Assembly (NCBI GenBank): GCA_030248295.1 | Contig: JASANH010000863.1 | Location: 558,001-622,000 of the forward strand | Source of the DNA: Mesodorylaimus sp. YZB2_4 | Taxonomy: Eukaryota; Nematoda; Enoplea; Dorylaimida; Dorylaimidae | DNA length: 64,000 bases | Direction: 5' to 3' | Position numbers and translations under genes: made by a program | Notes under the pieces: model-generated | Databases searched by the model: none | Told to the model about the DNA's origin: nothing | The model's input: only the letters and a program-made list of their open reading frames with translations | Part shown: positions 34,604 to 46,357 of the stretch, piece by piece | Layout of the letters: each line of letters opens with the position of its first letter | How positions within the stretch are numbered: position 1 is the stretch's first letter

Positions 34604-37600
34604 GTCGATCTGAGCTTCTCTGAACCTAGGTGGCTTGGTAATAAAATAATAAGCCTCGTATATGCCTTCTTTGCTTGAAGGTCCTCCTAGCTTGTGGAAT
34701 AATTTATCAGTCCAAACAATAACTCTTATGGCGTCAGATGTGCTCCTAGTAGCGTCCCAACATCGATAAGAAAGAGCTAGGCAAAGTGTGAAATTAGAGG
34801 GTTCCAATGTGCTCTCTGAAAAGCATGGTTCGAAAAAGTTTTATTCGTTGGGTTTTGTTGGCTAAGCCAGCAGGTGCAAAGAAGTGGGACTTAGAGCCGG
34901 AATAGGAAACAATAAAACCCATAATTATCATTCCGCTCATTGCAGGTACCAGGTGTCATCTTGGTACCATCATTGAAGACTGTCTGACTATGAGCTCACC
35001 TCTCACCCTCTTACAGTATCTACGTGAGTTCAAACTCTGACAGTAATGGGTCTTGAACTCACATCCGCCCGTCAACCTGGAAATACGCGTTCTAGAACCA
35101 ACTGTATCTGATTTGCAACAACCCACATGGTTTGGGCTGCTGAGCTGACCTGCTCCTTGGAAAAAGCTTGAAGTGGAAATCGGTAGAGTCAGCAAGCAAC
35201 GCAATTTCGCTTCAAAAGATGCGTACATGGAAAGCTCACAGAATGACGACAAGGAGGAGGGACCAAACAGGATGGTTGTTGAACCAGGACTGAGCACAAT
35301 CGACAAGCTGTACTGCCTGCCTGGCACAGCGACGGGGTGACAGGCATGAAACAGTTGGCCATTGTGCGCAGCCCACCTAATAGGGTTTCGGAATTGGTCA
35401 AGAAACAAACTACGCATATAGACATTTTATACATTCGAGTCATATTGTGCACCAAAAGAATGCCGTCGCGCAAAAGTGACAAAAACTTTGTGGCGTTGAG
35501 TTTTGTGGCAGACTCAACCGAGTCGCGCTCAACACGAGAAGAAACTAGAAATTTAGTCGAGGTCTAGGTTTTTTAGGGCCGCGAATCTATCGACTTTCTT
35601 TTGCGACTATGAGTAGCTAACAATAAGTGAAAATAGCGATAAAATTACTGAAGCTGCCAGGCAGACAGCTGTCTGTCGCTGACCGACAGGTATTTATATA
35701 AACCGGATAAGGAACAAAGACATAAGCTACGGAGGATTGGACAAATCATTCGCCTGCCTGGCGATTGTGCGACACGGCTCATCAGAAACTTCCAGTCACG
35801 CTCTGGCTGATTACTGAGAACTCGCGGAGGCGCTGATACAAATCCTTTCCGAATAAGAATCACTGCACGCCGTCCTCAAGGAGCTCGGATATTCACTCTT
35901 TTCCATTTTTTATACTCCTCGCGAACAGCTTACCAATATTTTTTATAGAAAGTCAAAGAAAACCGAGAGTATCTTGGATAATGCTTTAGGACGAGAAGCA
36001 GCCGATCATATTACCCATGCCTAATTAGGCTTGCCTTGGTGTGACTCGAGTTGCATTGTGTCTCATGCTAGCCTTTCTGTAGATCACAGGTTTTTCTCAT
36101 AATTCTTAATCCCAAGACTCTGATTTTGTAAGTTTCGTTTCTAAAAGCAAATTTTTTTCCGATTAAAAGCAATGCCGGGTAGCCCAAACCCTCATCCCAC
36201 AAAACTTGTCACAGGCGCAGCAATCTTGTCGCTACAATGTGAGATACCCGTATCTTAGCCTTTAAATTTCTCTGACACATGTTGATGTCATCTAGCTACT
36301 CGTACAGAAACCACTCTGATTAAGCATTATGAAGGGAATTGTAACCGATCGTCCTGCCCAAATAAAGACGTCATTCTATTATTCTTTTCATATAAAAATC
36401 TTCATAAGTAAAATGTTATTAGGAACCAATATCCGTGAAAGCCTGTGTTACTCGAGCCAAAAACATATTTTTCATTGATTCCCAACCTCGGACTAGAAAA
36501 TTCCAGTTGCAGTATCCGTTCAGGCACCTTGTTCATTTCTTTAGTTAGCTTCTGGCTGATTCAGGTTTGCATCTTATTAATGTTTAACGTCATTGCTTCC
36601 CCCTGCCCAAGTTCAATTAGCAAAATTACTCCCCTCGAATGACAGATTATAGATTTTACATGAGAACACTAATTTTTCGCTAGTTTCAGAATAGAAATAC
36701 TAAAACACTCTGCATGGAAACGGCCTTTGCTCAATATGTCATTGCAACAATGTGTCAGGCGGACCGCACAAGGATCATAGCAGCCAAAGGATGAGCACGC
36801 AATCGATTCGGTCGTTGGAGTTGCGGTTGCAGTTGGGTGGAGTGGAATGTTCAGTGTGGCATTGCGTAGAGACGATAGGAACAGGGCCGTATTTAGATCT
36901 CGGCGTCTTCCATTGACACCACAGGCCACACCACAGAAAGCAGGTAGGGGGTATCTTCTGGTAACGATAGGCCTGCCTGGAGGTAGGGACAGGGCTACCC
37001 TCACCCTTGCCAGAACCACAGAAAGAGCAGATAGAGGGAGCCCATGGTGGAGGTAGATGTCTAACCCTATCATTTGGCTACCCTGCTCTAGAGGAGGGTA
37101 GCCATCGGGTAGGGAAAGAAATCAACCCGAAAGAGCACACAAAAGATGAGACGGCTGCACAGGATGATAGACAGTGGGTAGGATAAGGTAGTCGACCTAT
37201 CTAACAGTAAGTGCGGAAGAATGTCAGCCTTTCTCCTCGGCAGCCTTGGCTATTTTACGTGTTGCCGCCTCTGATAATGGATAGAAAAACCTGGTTCCTT
37301 TTTAAGTGCAGACTTATTAGCGAAGTTTTTCACAAAAAACGAACTTGACTGCTGGTAGCAAAGATCAGGTAGCTCTATCTTTCTCCTACCCGCACTTGGT
37401 GGTGGTTGACCTGTCTCTACCCGCTACCAATTGGTAATCATCTTTTGGTACCCCTACCTCTACCAAACGGTAGTGCCCTACCTCTTTCTGCCTTCTGTGC
37501 TACGGGTCCATGTCTCTCGACTCTGTCCCCCGGGACCCTGGGGCAGTTTGGGGAGTTAAATGTGCCCTCCGTGGTTTTCCCTTTTTCATAACACCTTTTC
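34604..37600. other. Intergenic, repeat-derived
   Basis: No supported gene. Around 35040-35110 there is a B-box-like GAGTTCAAGACCC on the minus strand, suggesting old tRNA-derived repeats. At 36940-37480 many GGTAGGG/CCCTACC motifs occur in both orientations. Confidence 0.4.
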
Positions 37601-37617
37601 CCCCCCGACCCGCTATT

Positions 37618-37940
37618 TGTCAGACATCTAGTGTGCACGTGAGGCACAGACATTCTCCCCCCCTTCTGTCACCAGCGAGGTCAAGAGGCCGAGCCGACTG
37701 GTTTTCCTAACATGCGAGGGATTGATATGACTAGTCCTTGGACCCGGGCATCGCCCATATAAAGGCCCTGCTCCTTGCCCGGGGGATCAGTCAGTCTCGA
37801 TAAGTATTCCTCGACGACCTGACGTTTGCAGCTGGCTCTCTTCGATCCTGCGTGAGTCCCATCTGGTCCGGCGTAGTGGACGCTAGTAATAAACTATCTC
37901 GGTACCTGGGCTGCGTGGCTTGATTCGAACCTTACACCAC
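37618..37940 (+). repeat. LTR-like segment (possible solo LTR)
   Basis: From TGTCAGACATC to CCTTACA, giving TG..CA-type ends. It has a TATA box (CATATAAAGG, about 37758), an initiator-like CAGTCAGTCTCG and a polyadenylation signal (AATAAA, about 37890), in the order of an LTR U3-R-U5. No paired LTR or primer-binding site was proven. The boundaries are inferred. Confidence 0.42.
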
Positions 37941-38137
37941 AGTGCAGTTGGTTCAGTGTACTAGCACGAGGAGCTGACTGTTTCAGTAGCCCAGAGCAGT
38001 CCGACGCAAAGCTGAGAGCCCGTACAATGTGTTTTCTTTGTTTTTTGGTTGAGCCCCGTGCCGCCCCAATTCCCCAGAGGATTTCCTACCCGTTTTGCCT
38101 GTAGTCGGCTAGCAGTCATGTAGCGAGTCATTAGCGA

Positions 38138-38540
38138 GGCGCGAGGTGACCAGCTCTCACGGCAGCTTCCCTCTGCGTGTCTCCACTAAGGGAACTTCAA
38201 CACGAGGGCATCCTGCCAGCACCAGCATCTCAAGATGATACTGGGCGAGAAGAGATGGACCTTCCCGACCAGTGTTCGAGAACAAGTTTTTTGATTCTGT
38301 GCACCCGACGGTACTGGCGAGTCGCTCATGATATAAGCGAGGCCGTGAGGTGACCAGCTCTCACGGCAGCTTCCCTCTGTCCGTCTCCACGGAGCACCTG
38401 CACACGAGGGCATCCTGTGCCAGCACCAGCGTTCCAGGATGATACTGGGCGAGAAGGCAGGGACCTTCCCGGCTGGTGTCCTCGATCAGAAACCAGTTTC
38501 CTCATCGTCCCGCCACTCGACGGCACCCAGGTGAGTCGCC
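38138..38540 (+). repeat. Tandem duplication, about 200-bp unit, two copies
   Basis: Unit 1 (about 38138-38335) and unit 2 (about 38338-38540) share GAGGTGACCAGCTCTCACGG, ACACGAGGGCATCCTG, GATGATACTGGGCGAGAAG and the GCGAGTCGC end, with moderate divergence. It follows the LTR-like segment and may be its leader sequence. Confidence 0.75.
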
Positions 38541-38608
38541 CAGAACCCAGAGAGGTTCCCACTCTGATCGTGAGAACGGACTTACTAAACTGCCGTCCTC
38601 AGCCGGAA

Positions 38609-38658
38609 CAGAACTGCGGCTCCTGGTCAGGGTGTCCTGGCCAGGAGCCGCAGTTCTG
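38609..38658. repeat. Near-perfect 23-bp stem hairpin
   Basis: CAGAACTGCGGCTCCTGG (38609-38626) is the exact inverse of 38641-38658. Five further inner positions pair (one G-T), leaving a GTGT loop at 38632-38635. It lies just after the tandem duplication. Confidence 0.85.
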
Positions 38659-38799
38659 CCATGCAATGCTGGATAGCATAGCATGGTGTGATGATTATCT
38701 TTCACGCACCAATACAGCTGCACAGCATGAAGCGTTTTCTGCTCCTATATTTTAAAATTTGTCTCTCATCCCCTTACCAAAATATACATAAATCGCAGT

Positions 38800-40764
38800 T
38801 CAGTAAACCCTTATGCCTCTGAATAATTTTGCCAAATTGTTCACATCATACTCTATATCGCCAGTCAATATACTCGCTCCTTCCACGTGATACAGTTCCA
38901 CATTTGAAATTTTCATTCCACAAGCATCGTTTAAATCCATGGCTCCAAACGTTTTTTCTAAAATGTTGTCCAAACTTGGCAACACCCGCTCCTCGATCCA
39001 TTGTGCCAAGGATTTTTGAAAAGTAGCTGGCATATAGGAGGCTAGGCCAGTAGTACCAGGATCCACATGAATATTTTCCACTGTCAAATTTGCAGCAAAT
39101 TTATGGCCATGAGGTCGCACTAAGAAACTAGCGTTCAAGTCTGCTTTACCGTGCATAATGCTGGCTTTATACAAAAATCCGCTGGCTGTCATGTCCATTT
39201 GAAAATTGGCTTTGATTTTTATGCCTTTGGAATCTATTTTTGTGATGGGTGGTTCCGAGAGGGTGAGTTCAATTTGTATGTGACAACTCCAGCAGACCAA
39301 TTCCAACGGGAATCTGACGACCATTGGAAGCAGACTTATGCTAAATTTTTCTTGAAATGATATCAAATTTTGGCGATAAATGTGTGCAAAAAATGTATTC
39401 CAAAAATGCTCGGTTAGAATTTTTCTGAACATTCGATCATTTTGTGGGAACTCATCGATTATTGTGGGATTAGAAGAAATGTTGGCGCTTTGATTTTGAT
39501 ATAGAAACTCTCCAAAAGTTGAAAATAGGATGTTGTCTCGTTCTATTATTGGATCTTCAGTGAGATAAAAATTTATCGAAAAATCTCTCAGATGGCGGAT
39601 AAGCTGATCGTAGGATTTCGACAAGAGCGAGTGATCGTGGCCATGTTGCACGGCACTTCCTTAAAAAACGATATAATTGAATAAAAGTTAGAATAATTCC
39701 ACTTTACATTATTCTACGAGTAGCGTGTTCTGGTCAGGACTAAATGTTGTGGAGATGTGAGGGGAAGGAAATGTTTCAGGAGAGAAAGCTGGAGAAAATT
39801 TGGCCGATGATTCAGCTGATAGAGAGGAAGAAAGGGATTTGTTTGCTAGTTTGTGACTGCTTCCAGGCTTTTTTGCTAGCCTAATTTTGAATGCAATGAT
39901 AAATTGCATTAAAAATTTCGAATAAACAGCGATTAAAAAAAAAGTCATCTACAGCGAATAAAAAGTGAAAAAGCGCCCTTTAAAGGCCCCGATCCCAAAA
40001 AAATGATCCCGAACGAACGCTATCTACGAAACCACCCCTGGGTCCTCACCGGAGTCGTTTGATCTACAGATCGTCCCTATGTCGATTCCCAAGCATCCAC
40101 TCGCATCTCTCTGATTCCAGCATCGAGTTAAGTTCACAAAAGTTTGACACAAATTGTCGTCTGGGAACTTCTTTGCCACAAAAGATTCCATGCCGCCGCT
40201 GAAATCACCAGCCATACTTTCACAGTAGGGCACAGAAAAGACCAAACGCCCATTTTCAACCTTCTCTAGCTTCAAAAGCGTCTGAATAATAGAGTCTTTC
40301 TTCTCTCGTTCTGCAGAGAAATCCAGAATATCTCGGGGTAAAAATATTTTCGCTCCGATTCCAGTATTCTTGATCAACCTGATGGCAATTTTTGGCTCAG
40401 GACTGAATAGTTGGTCGGTGCCATTTTTTAGTGGGGTACTTAAATTATAGCTCGATATTAACAGAGCCTCCGCTATCAGATCGCCAATGCGGCTCAGTCC
40501 ATTTTGGGAAACTTGAATAAATAGTCCTCCACGTTTTCCAAGATGCTGAGTTTCATTAAAAGTCGACCAGTCATCGAAAAAATTTCTGTTCTTTTTTGCA
40601 GTAATTTTAAACCCTAGCGACAAACAGTAACAGAGAAAAATTGCAGAAATCACTGCTTTTAGGAACATTCTTTCTTGGTTCAAAAATCTCCGATAAAACA
40701 AAACGGACTGCCTCGCTTGCTGATTTTCGTAAATATGCATGTTTGTGGAGTCGTTGCACGTCAT
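38800..40764 (-). CDS. BPI/LBP/CETP-family lipid-binding protein (524 aa, two exons)
   Basis: Exon 1 is 40764-40050 and exon 2 is 39659-38800, joined in phase 1 (GTGAGG donor, TTTTTTAAG acceptor). A downstream Met at residue 33 starts a good signal peptide (MFLKAVISAIFLCYCLSLGF), so the secreted form may begin at 40668. Residues about 80-105 (GLFIQVSQNGLSRIGDLIAE) match the N-terminal barrel of the family, and exon 2 carries the C-terminal barrel (LTVENIHVDPGT, ISNVELYHVEG). Length is near the usual 480-500 aa. Family members bind lipids or bacterial lipopolysaccharide outside cells; nematodes have several. Glycosylation sites are frequent. The intron (39660-40049) has an unrelated open frame. 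Confidence 0.78.
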
Positions 40765-40914
40765 TTGCCGCTATTAATCAAAGAACAGCTCACGGACTGA
40801 CGTGAGCGAGTATGTATCGGATCTTTGTTTTGCCAAGTAGAAAGTTCGAAGGGCAGAAAAGTGTAGCTAAAGCTGAAGGAAAGAACTCAAAAGGATGTGT
40901 TTTCTGGTGCTCCT

Positions 40915-41364
40915 TCAAGGCTGGGATGTACAGTAGAATGTGTTGGCGTCAAAGCAATCGATAGTTTTCAGAGCGGAGTTATAAGAGAATTCTTTTAATT
41001 GAGTTGCTGGCGATTTTTTAAAATTAAGTTCGAAAAAGGAAACCCGTATTTCTGGCTTGCAATTCGAGGTTCCATGACCGACCAACAGTCGGCAACACTT
41101 CAGTAAAGTAATCGATCGTTGTATAAAGTCATTGACAGTGTAAAACGGCGACTCCTGGCTCAACCCAGATTCCCCAAAACAGGCATTCCACCGAGGAATC
41201 CAGGTGGATTCCATGTCAAAAAGCAGCGGATCCAGAGATCCATGGGCTGATCGCACCCGTTGGACCAACGGCTGCTTAGCAATAAAAAGTATGCTTTTGT
41301 CCTGACAGTGCCTAACTTTATGCCTTAGAAATTGCCAAGAGTCCGGAGAAACATTCTTTCCCAT
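40915..41364 (-). CDS. Hypothetical ORF upstream of the BPI-like gene
   Basis: 149 codons from ATG 41364, ending 150 bp before the BPI-like start and on the same strand. It has seven cysteines (three near the C-terminus), no signal peptide and no recognised domain. It could be an upstream exon of a longer transcript or a separate gene. Confidence 0.35.
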   Translation of the reverse strand: MGKNVSPDSWQFLRHKVRHCQDKSILFIAKQPLVQRVRSAHGSLDPLLFDMESTWIPRWNACFGESGLSQESPFYTVNDFIQRSITLLKCCRLLVGHGTSNCKPEIRVSFFELNFKKSPATQLKEFSYNSALKTIDCFDANTFYCTSQP

Positions 41365-43009
41365 CAGTCATTTGCTATTGTAGGAAGCTGGCTGTAGCTT
41401 CCTCAGAGCTATTGCGCAATACGAAGCAACCCACGCTAGAGAGCAGTCTTTTACTAGCCACCTAGCGGGATCACGCACGAAACAACCACACACGAGCACA
41501 CACAAAGCAATAACTGACCGAGTCACTCATGAGACGGCACGACGCCGAGCTGACAGGAAACAGGAAACAGGCTAGACAGGCAGACTAGGGTGCGGCCACG
41601 GGGCGGCAGGCAAGATACTTGGTCATGTCACTGGCATACATCCAATAAAGATGGGGGGGGGGGGTGTCTTCCTGACATAGAAAAGAGTACGCAATGGCAT
41701 AAGCTATGGCACTCATCGACATGGAATGATGCATTTCACAACAGTACACCCATCACACTATGTCAATTTTTGTGATTCTCACCCAGATACCATTAAATTC
41801 CATGAATTCCACTTGAAAGTGCTGATGCTTCCTGCAAAGAGGAATTGCTTATCTCGAAGAAACCTGTGTCTTAAGTCTACTGTGCTCTCACGTCATACTT
41901 TATCCATAGCCAAGCAGTAGTCCAGAGGACAGCATACTGTACCTACGCCCAAAGGAATTTCAAGGGTGCACTGATAAATTTTGCAAAAACGATTTTGCAT
42001 CTGCCTGCGATTAGGAAGGCTTCCAACTTTTGGCCTTTCTGTCCAGCTTTCAAATCAGTTTATCACCCTCGACACTGAAAGAGCGCTTGATCCGGTGCGA
42101 CCTAAAACTATCCAATACATTTCCACTAAAAAATGAGCTGCCATCATCTCCTGGTGCGCTGTAAGGGGTCACATCGACTTTGACTTGGATGAGTGCAGAG
42201 TTGGATCATTTACTTCGCATGCAAAGGCAGCATAATTGTGGCTGCGCGATGCGTACTTACGCTCGGGGAGACGCGACTAGCGAACTTTGCGCACGCCTTA
42301 TCAGTTATTGAAAGGAGACAAGCAAGTTTTACTGCAAGAAAATGTAGAGCTTTTTCCTCTCAGGAAGGTCGCAGCATGCGCATCTTCACGATAGAAACAG
42401 CTTCAAAGGTCATCTTGGCATTTTTATTAACTTTATCTAAGTAACACGTGGGAATGAAGGCGCATGGAGAAAACCGAAATCAAAGCGGTCAACTTTGACG
42501 CAAGTTCGCGCCACGCTTTCTCCACTCGACAAAAGGCGGGAAGCCAAATTGTGTGGGCTAATCTTGACAAAATGAGTGTGCGGAGACACAAGGACTGTCT
42601 CTGAGAGAAACGCAACGCATCGAGGGTCCAACAGTTTTGTTGTATACGGTACTCAATACAATTTTTCGTAGTTGTGCTCAACAGACAGCATGGAGCGCAG
42701 TATCTCTGCCTGACCCTGCAGTCGTACGCTTCACCAAAATCGTATTTACGTAGTAATATTCTCGATTTCAGACGGCTACGAACGACCCTGGGCGAGCCCC
42801 GTACTTGTTGACGCGGCTATGCGAGTTATACAACAGCAAAGTAGAGAGACGCTGGCGGTTAAGAAAAAATGAAGGATAAAGTGCGCATGGCACTGGGCAC
42901 TGCCCTGTGTAGGCTATTAAGCTACTTCGCCTCCAGTAGCTCCCGTCTAACGAGGAAAACAACCTGATGGCTGCACCGTGAAAGCCTGGTCGACCTACGG
43001 CTATTGTCT
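41365..43009. other. Intergenic, no supported gene
   Basis: It contains a G run (about 41653-41664) and dispersed repeat fragments, including one shared with 28.0 kb (TCATACTTTATCCATAGCC near 41895). No coding region is supported. Confidence 0.4.
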
Positions 43010-43935
43010 TCATGGCTGAAATTTCGGTCCCGCGACGATTCCCCGCTTGGTCGTTTCCCCCACTGAGACGATTCCCCCACTGTGTCGTTTCCCCACCTCG
43101 TCTGGTGGGGGAATCGACTCGCTGAGACATGCGACGTTTACCCCACTGTGACGATTCCCCCACCGTGTCGTTTCCCCCACCATAATTTTCTCCTGATATG
43201 CAGGTAGGTACGACTTGGGTCGCAAAAGGCAGCACGTGTGTGATAGGATGTGTGTGGCAGGATGATAGGTTTGGCTTGTAGGGTGAGGGTCAGTGTAAAG
43301 TACAAGTTTGGTGCTGCTGCTCAACGTGCAAGGTATTCAGGCTACAAACTTTTTGAACTCCCAACTTATTGCAGACTCCCAACTTACGCTGCCAATACGA
43401 ATGTATGTAAGATCAGACTAGGTTTTCTGTGCCAATAAAGGCATGTTTCAAATCCAGATGTGCTGATAGAACTACCTCACTTTGAATCGGGAAAAAAAGA
43501 AGACATAAATTTAGGCAGTGAAACTTGGGTGAATTCACTAGTATAACAGCTGCAGATTTTGGAAAAGTAGTTGTCTCATTCACGATGCATTAGGCGTCGT
43601 CGTTCTTGAACCAGGCGAGCGTGGTCCAAGTAGCAAACGTGAAGCAAGCATTTTAGGCTGCTATCACAGCATGGCTTTTGGAGCACGGCAGTCGAACGAT
43701 AATTCAACAACATCGTGGAGTATTTGAGGCATATTTCATGTCCTCTAAGACGAGCGATGAAGATTTGTTGATGAGTACTTATTCCCATACAAAGGCTCAA
43801 AATTTGGGTAGCCGCAGTTTCTCTCCCACCACAAAACTGATGGTGGGGGGGGGAACGACACAGTGGGGGAATCGTCTCAGTGGGGGGGGGGGAATCGACC
43901 AAGTGGGGGATCACAATCGAAATTTCCAGAGGTGG
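43010..43935. mobile_element. Element with G-rich terminal inverted repeats
   Basis: The left end 43010-43100 (CCCCACTGAGACGATTCCCC type) is the inverse of 43838-43935 (CAGTGGGGGAATCGTCTCAG), extending outward into GAAATTTC on both sides. A second, partial set of the same motif lies at 43100-43190. Four or more G-tracts occur at each end. A mariner-like terminus (CAAACTTTTTGAACT) sits inside at about 43345. No transposase. Confidence 0.65.
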
Positions 43936-46357
43936 TTTCGCGACGCCATAGCGGACGGTCATCTGGAACCTCAGCAGTTTTTTCCCATCTGAGACAAAAC
44001 TTCCTTGTTGTGGCCTATGAATAGTAAATCAGGCAACGGACTACTTCTCCTGTTTGACTGCCTGTTGGCTGTCGCATATCCCTGGCACCATCAGCGTGCG
44101 GTGCCTTTTCTCAGCTGTGTCCCTCTCACAATCAGATTTATCATCAGACTATTCTCTTTATTAAATCTGCTCTATCGCTGTGCTCGTTTTCCTCCGCTAA
44201 CCCCCCCCCCCCCCCCTCCCCAACCAGTTTGTCATTCGAATCTTGGCATTCGAGCTATTGAAGGTATGGAATTTGATAAGTCCGCTTCGAAGATCACAGT
44301 TGGCTCCATAGCGCCAAAACAGAAAATGATCCCTGCAAGTGCGCACATTTGCAAGAAATCTAATCCCGCTCTACACGATTTATTCCTCGGGGCTTTGAGA
44401 AAAACCTAAAATAATTAGTGATACTTTTCACGGGTTCCGCTTAATGTTAACAGGAGACTTGTTCAAGGGAAACGAACGACCCTTTTTCTCTTGTCTTCAT
44501 TCCTGAGAGGCCAGGAAATAATATGAGCCGCGAGGGGCGGGGGCGGAGAAGAACTAATTTTCCAAAGGACTGATGATGGCGACGCGTGCTTGGTTGTCCT
44601 TCATTAGGTGCTTGACATCGATTTTAGAAGGGAAAATTTATTATAAGCATTCTAGAAGCTAGCGGCTGGTTCTTTTGGAAAAACCTAAAAAAGTGTGAGT
44701 CGCTAGTCATATACGAATCGATACATATCTACTTCGAATATATTCATTACCTAGGTTATATTCAAGAGCCATTCAATTGGCTGGTTGGATGTCCTGCATA
44801 GTGCGTCCATCCATATTTTATTATACGCCTCTTTAAGGGCATGGGAAGAAAGTTTCGTCCATTTCATGGGCTACAGTCTAACGCGAGGGACGTCTCGGTG
44901 CTACTCTAATCACACATACTTGATATGATTCGACTTTCTCCTTCTTTCAAACTCTTTCAGACTTATAAACCAATTAAACCAATTTCTGGTGTTTTTTTCT
45001 GGAAACGATAATGTATGCGGTGGGAGTGGGACATGTAGGACTGTCTTTGAGGGATGTTTTGGATAGAATGCGAATGTGGGCGAGGAAAAAGAACGTTGAG
45101 ATAAATTATTCTATGGTTTTGTATTCTAACCTGCGTTGCAGTAGGAGAATACGGATGCCAGACCTTCATACATCCTGTAGTAATTAGATGCGACCAATTT
45201 GGCAAAAACAGTTTGACCTTTCTGACTTTGTTTGTCCCTCGAAATCCCTTCTTGTATCAGTTGACGCCCTCGTCCTAACGAGGTGGACATTTATATTTAT
45301 TTGCCTAGACTCATAATAGGCACCTGTAGCCCGGACTATTGTGTGTGCTTGTTTGACATGCCGGTATTCTGCGTGGTGTGGCAGTGGTTCGATATGCATG
45401 AGAACGCAAGGTTGCTCTCTGCGTCCTCGCCAGACTTGAAGAAGAGTTGTCCAGTAATCCGTAAATCATTAAGTTCACCATGGCGAGTGAGACTAAATGT
45501 GCAACATGCAGCCCAGGGCTGTCTTTTGAACTGATTTACACTGATAGAGCTGACGAACGGGTTTTCATATTGCCTGCTCGACGCAATCACAGTATTTGTG
45601 ATTGCTCTTCTTATCATACCATTTCTCAGGCATTATTGATTATTTAAAGGATGGTACATAAAAGCTGGTGTGTCAGATTACAAGCGACTCAGTTTTCAGT
45701 TTGGAGAGTCCCCTTCGGTGATAGGCAACTCTCTTACTCGCGGTGTCCAGTGCTGATATACTCTGCTAATTCTATTGAAACTTTTTAAAGCCTTGGTCGG
45801 GCGTCAATCGCCCCCTGGGCACCAGTACGAGATCCCAATTTTTCGCGCATGTTTGCGTGAAACGCGAACAAACCACGTCAGACCTGTTCTTACTGTACGG
45901 TAGGTACGTCCCGCTGTAATAAGTATTTCAGCGCCATTTCAAGCAATGTTCTCCAATGTCACATGCTTTGACTTCAAATGTCTGAAATTCACTCACTTTT
46001 AAGCGCGATGATGCTCCCTTGGGGTTCCGGTCGCCCCATCGTTCCCAGTCGTGCCGTGCACAATGGTTGGTCTGTATTCAAATCCTAGTTATCGTCCTAA
46101 TCAAGTAGATGGCTCGGAATTACCTGATAACAGAGGCTACGGGACAAGATAACGAGTGTGCAATCAGGAAATGTGCTACACTAGCTAATGTGCCCTAGGT
46201 GGAACGACCTCTTTGATACTCGTAGCTGACTGCTCTTTTTGACGCGACAATCTTAGTGCTTTACCATGAATCTAACTAGTCGAACCTGTTCAATCATACG
46301 GCCATTGTGCAAGGCGTCTTCCTTTCAGAAGCTGATATCCCTCAGTCCTTGGAAGTC
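43936..46357. other. Intergenic, no supported gene
   Basis: A 16-base C run lies near 44202-44217. The rest is anonymous. A possible splice acceptor (CTTTCAG) at 46322-46328 precedes the receptor ORF and may mark a 5' UTR intron. Confidence 0.4.

Noticed and set aside
33308..34807. Longer receptor B starting at 34807
   Set aside because: The extended start is not ATG, and the homologous receptors A and C begin at the Met equivalent to 34603.
39709..39948. Middle exon of the BPI-like gene
   Set aside because: The flanking exons splice directly to each other in phase 1; this frame is AT-rich intron with a stop before any good donor.
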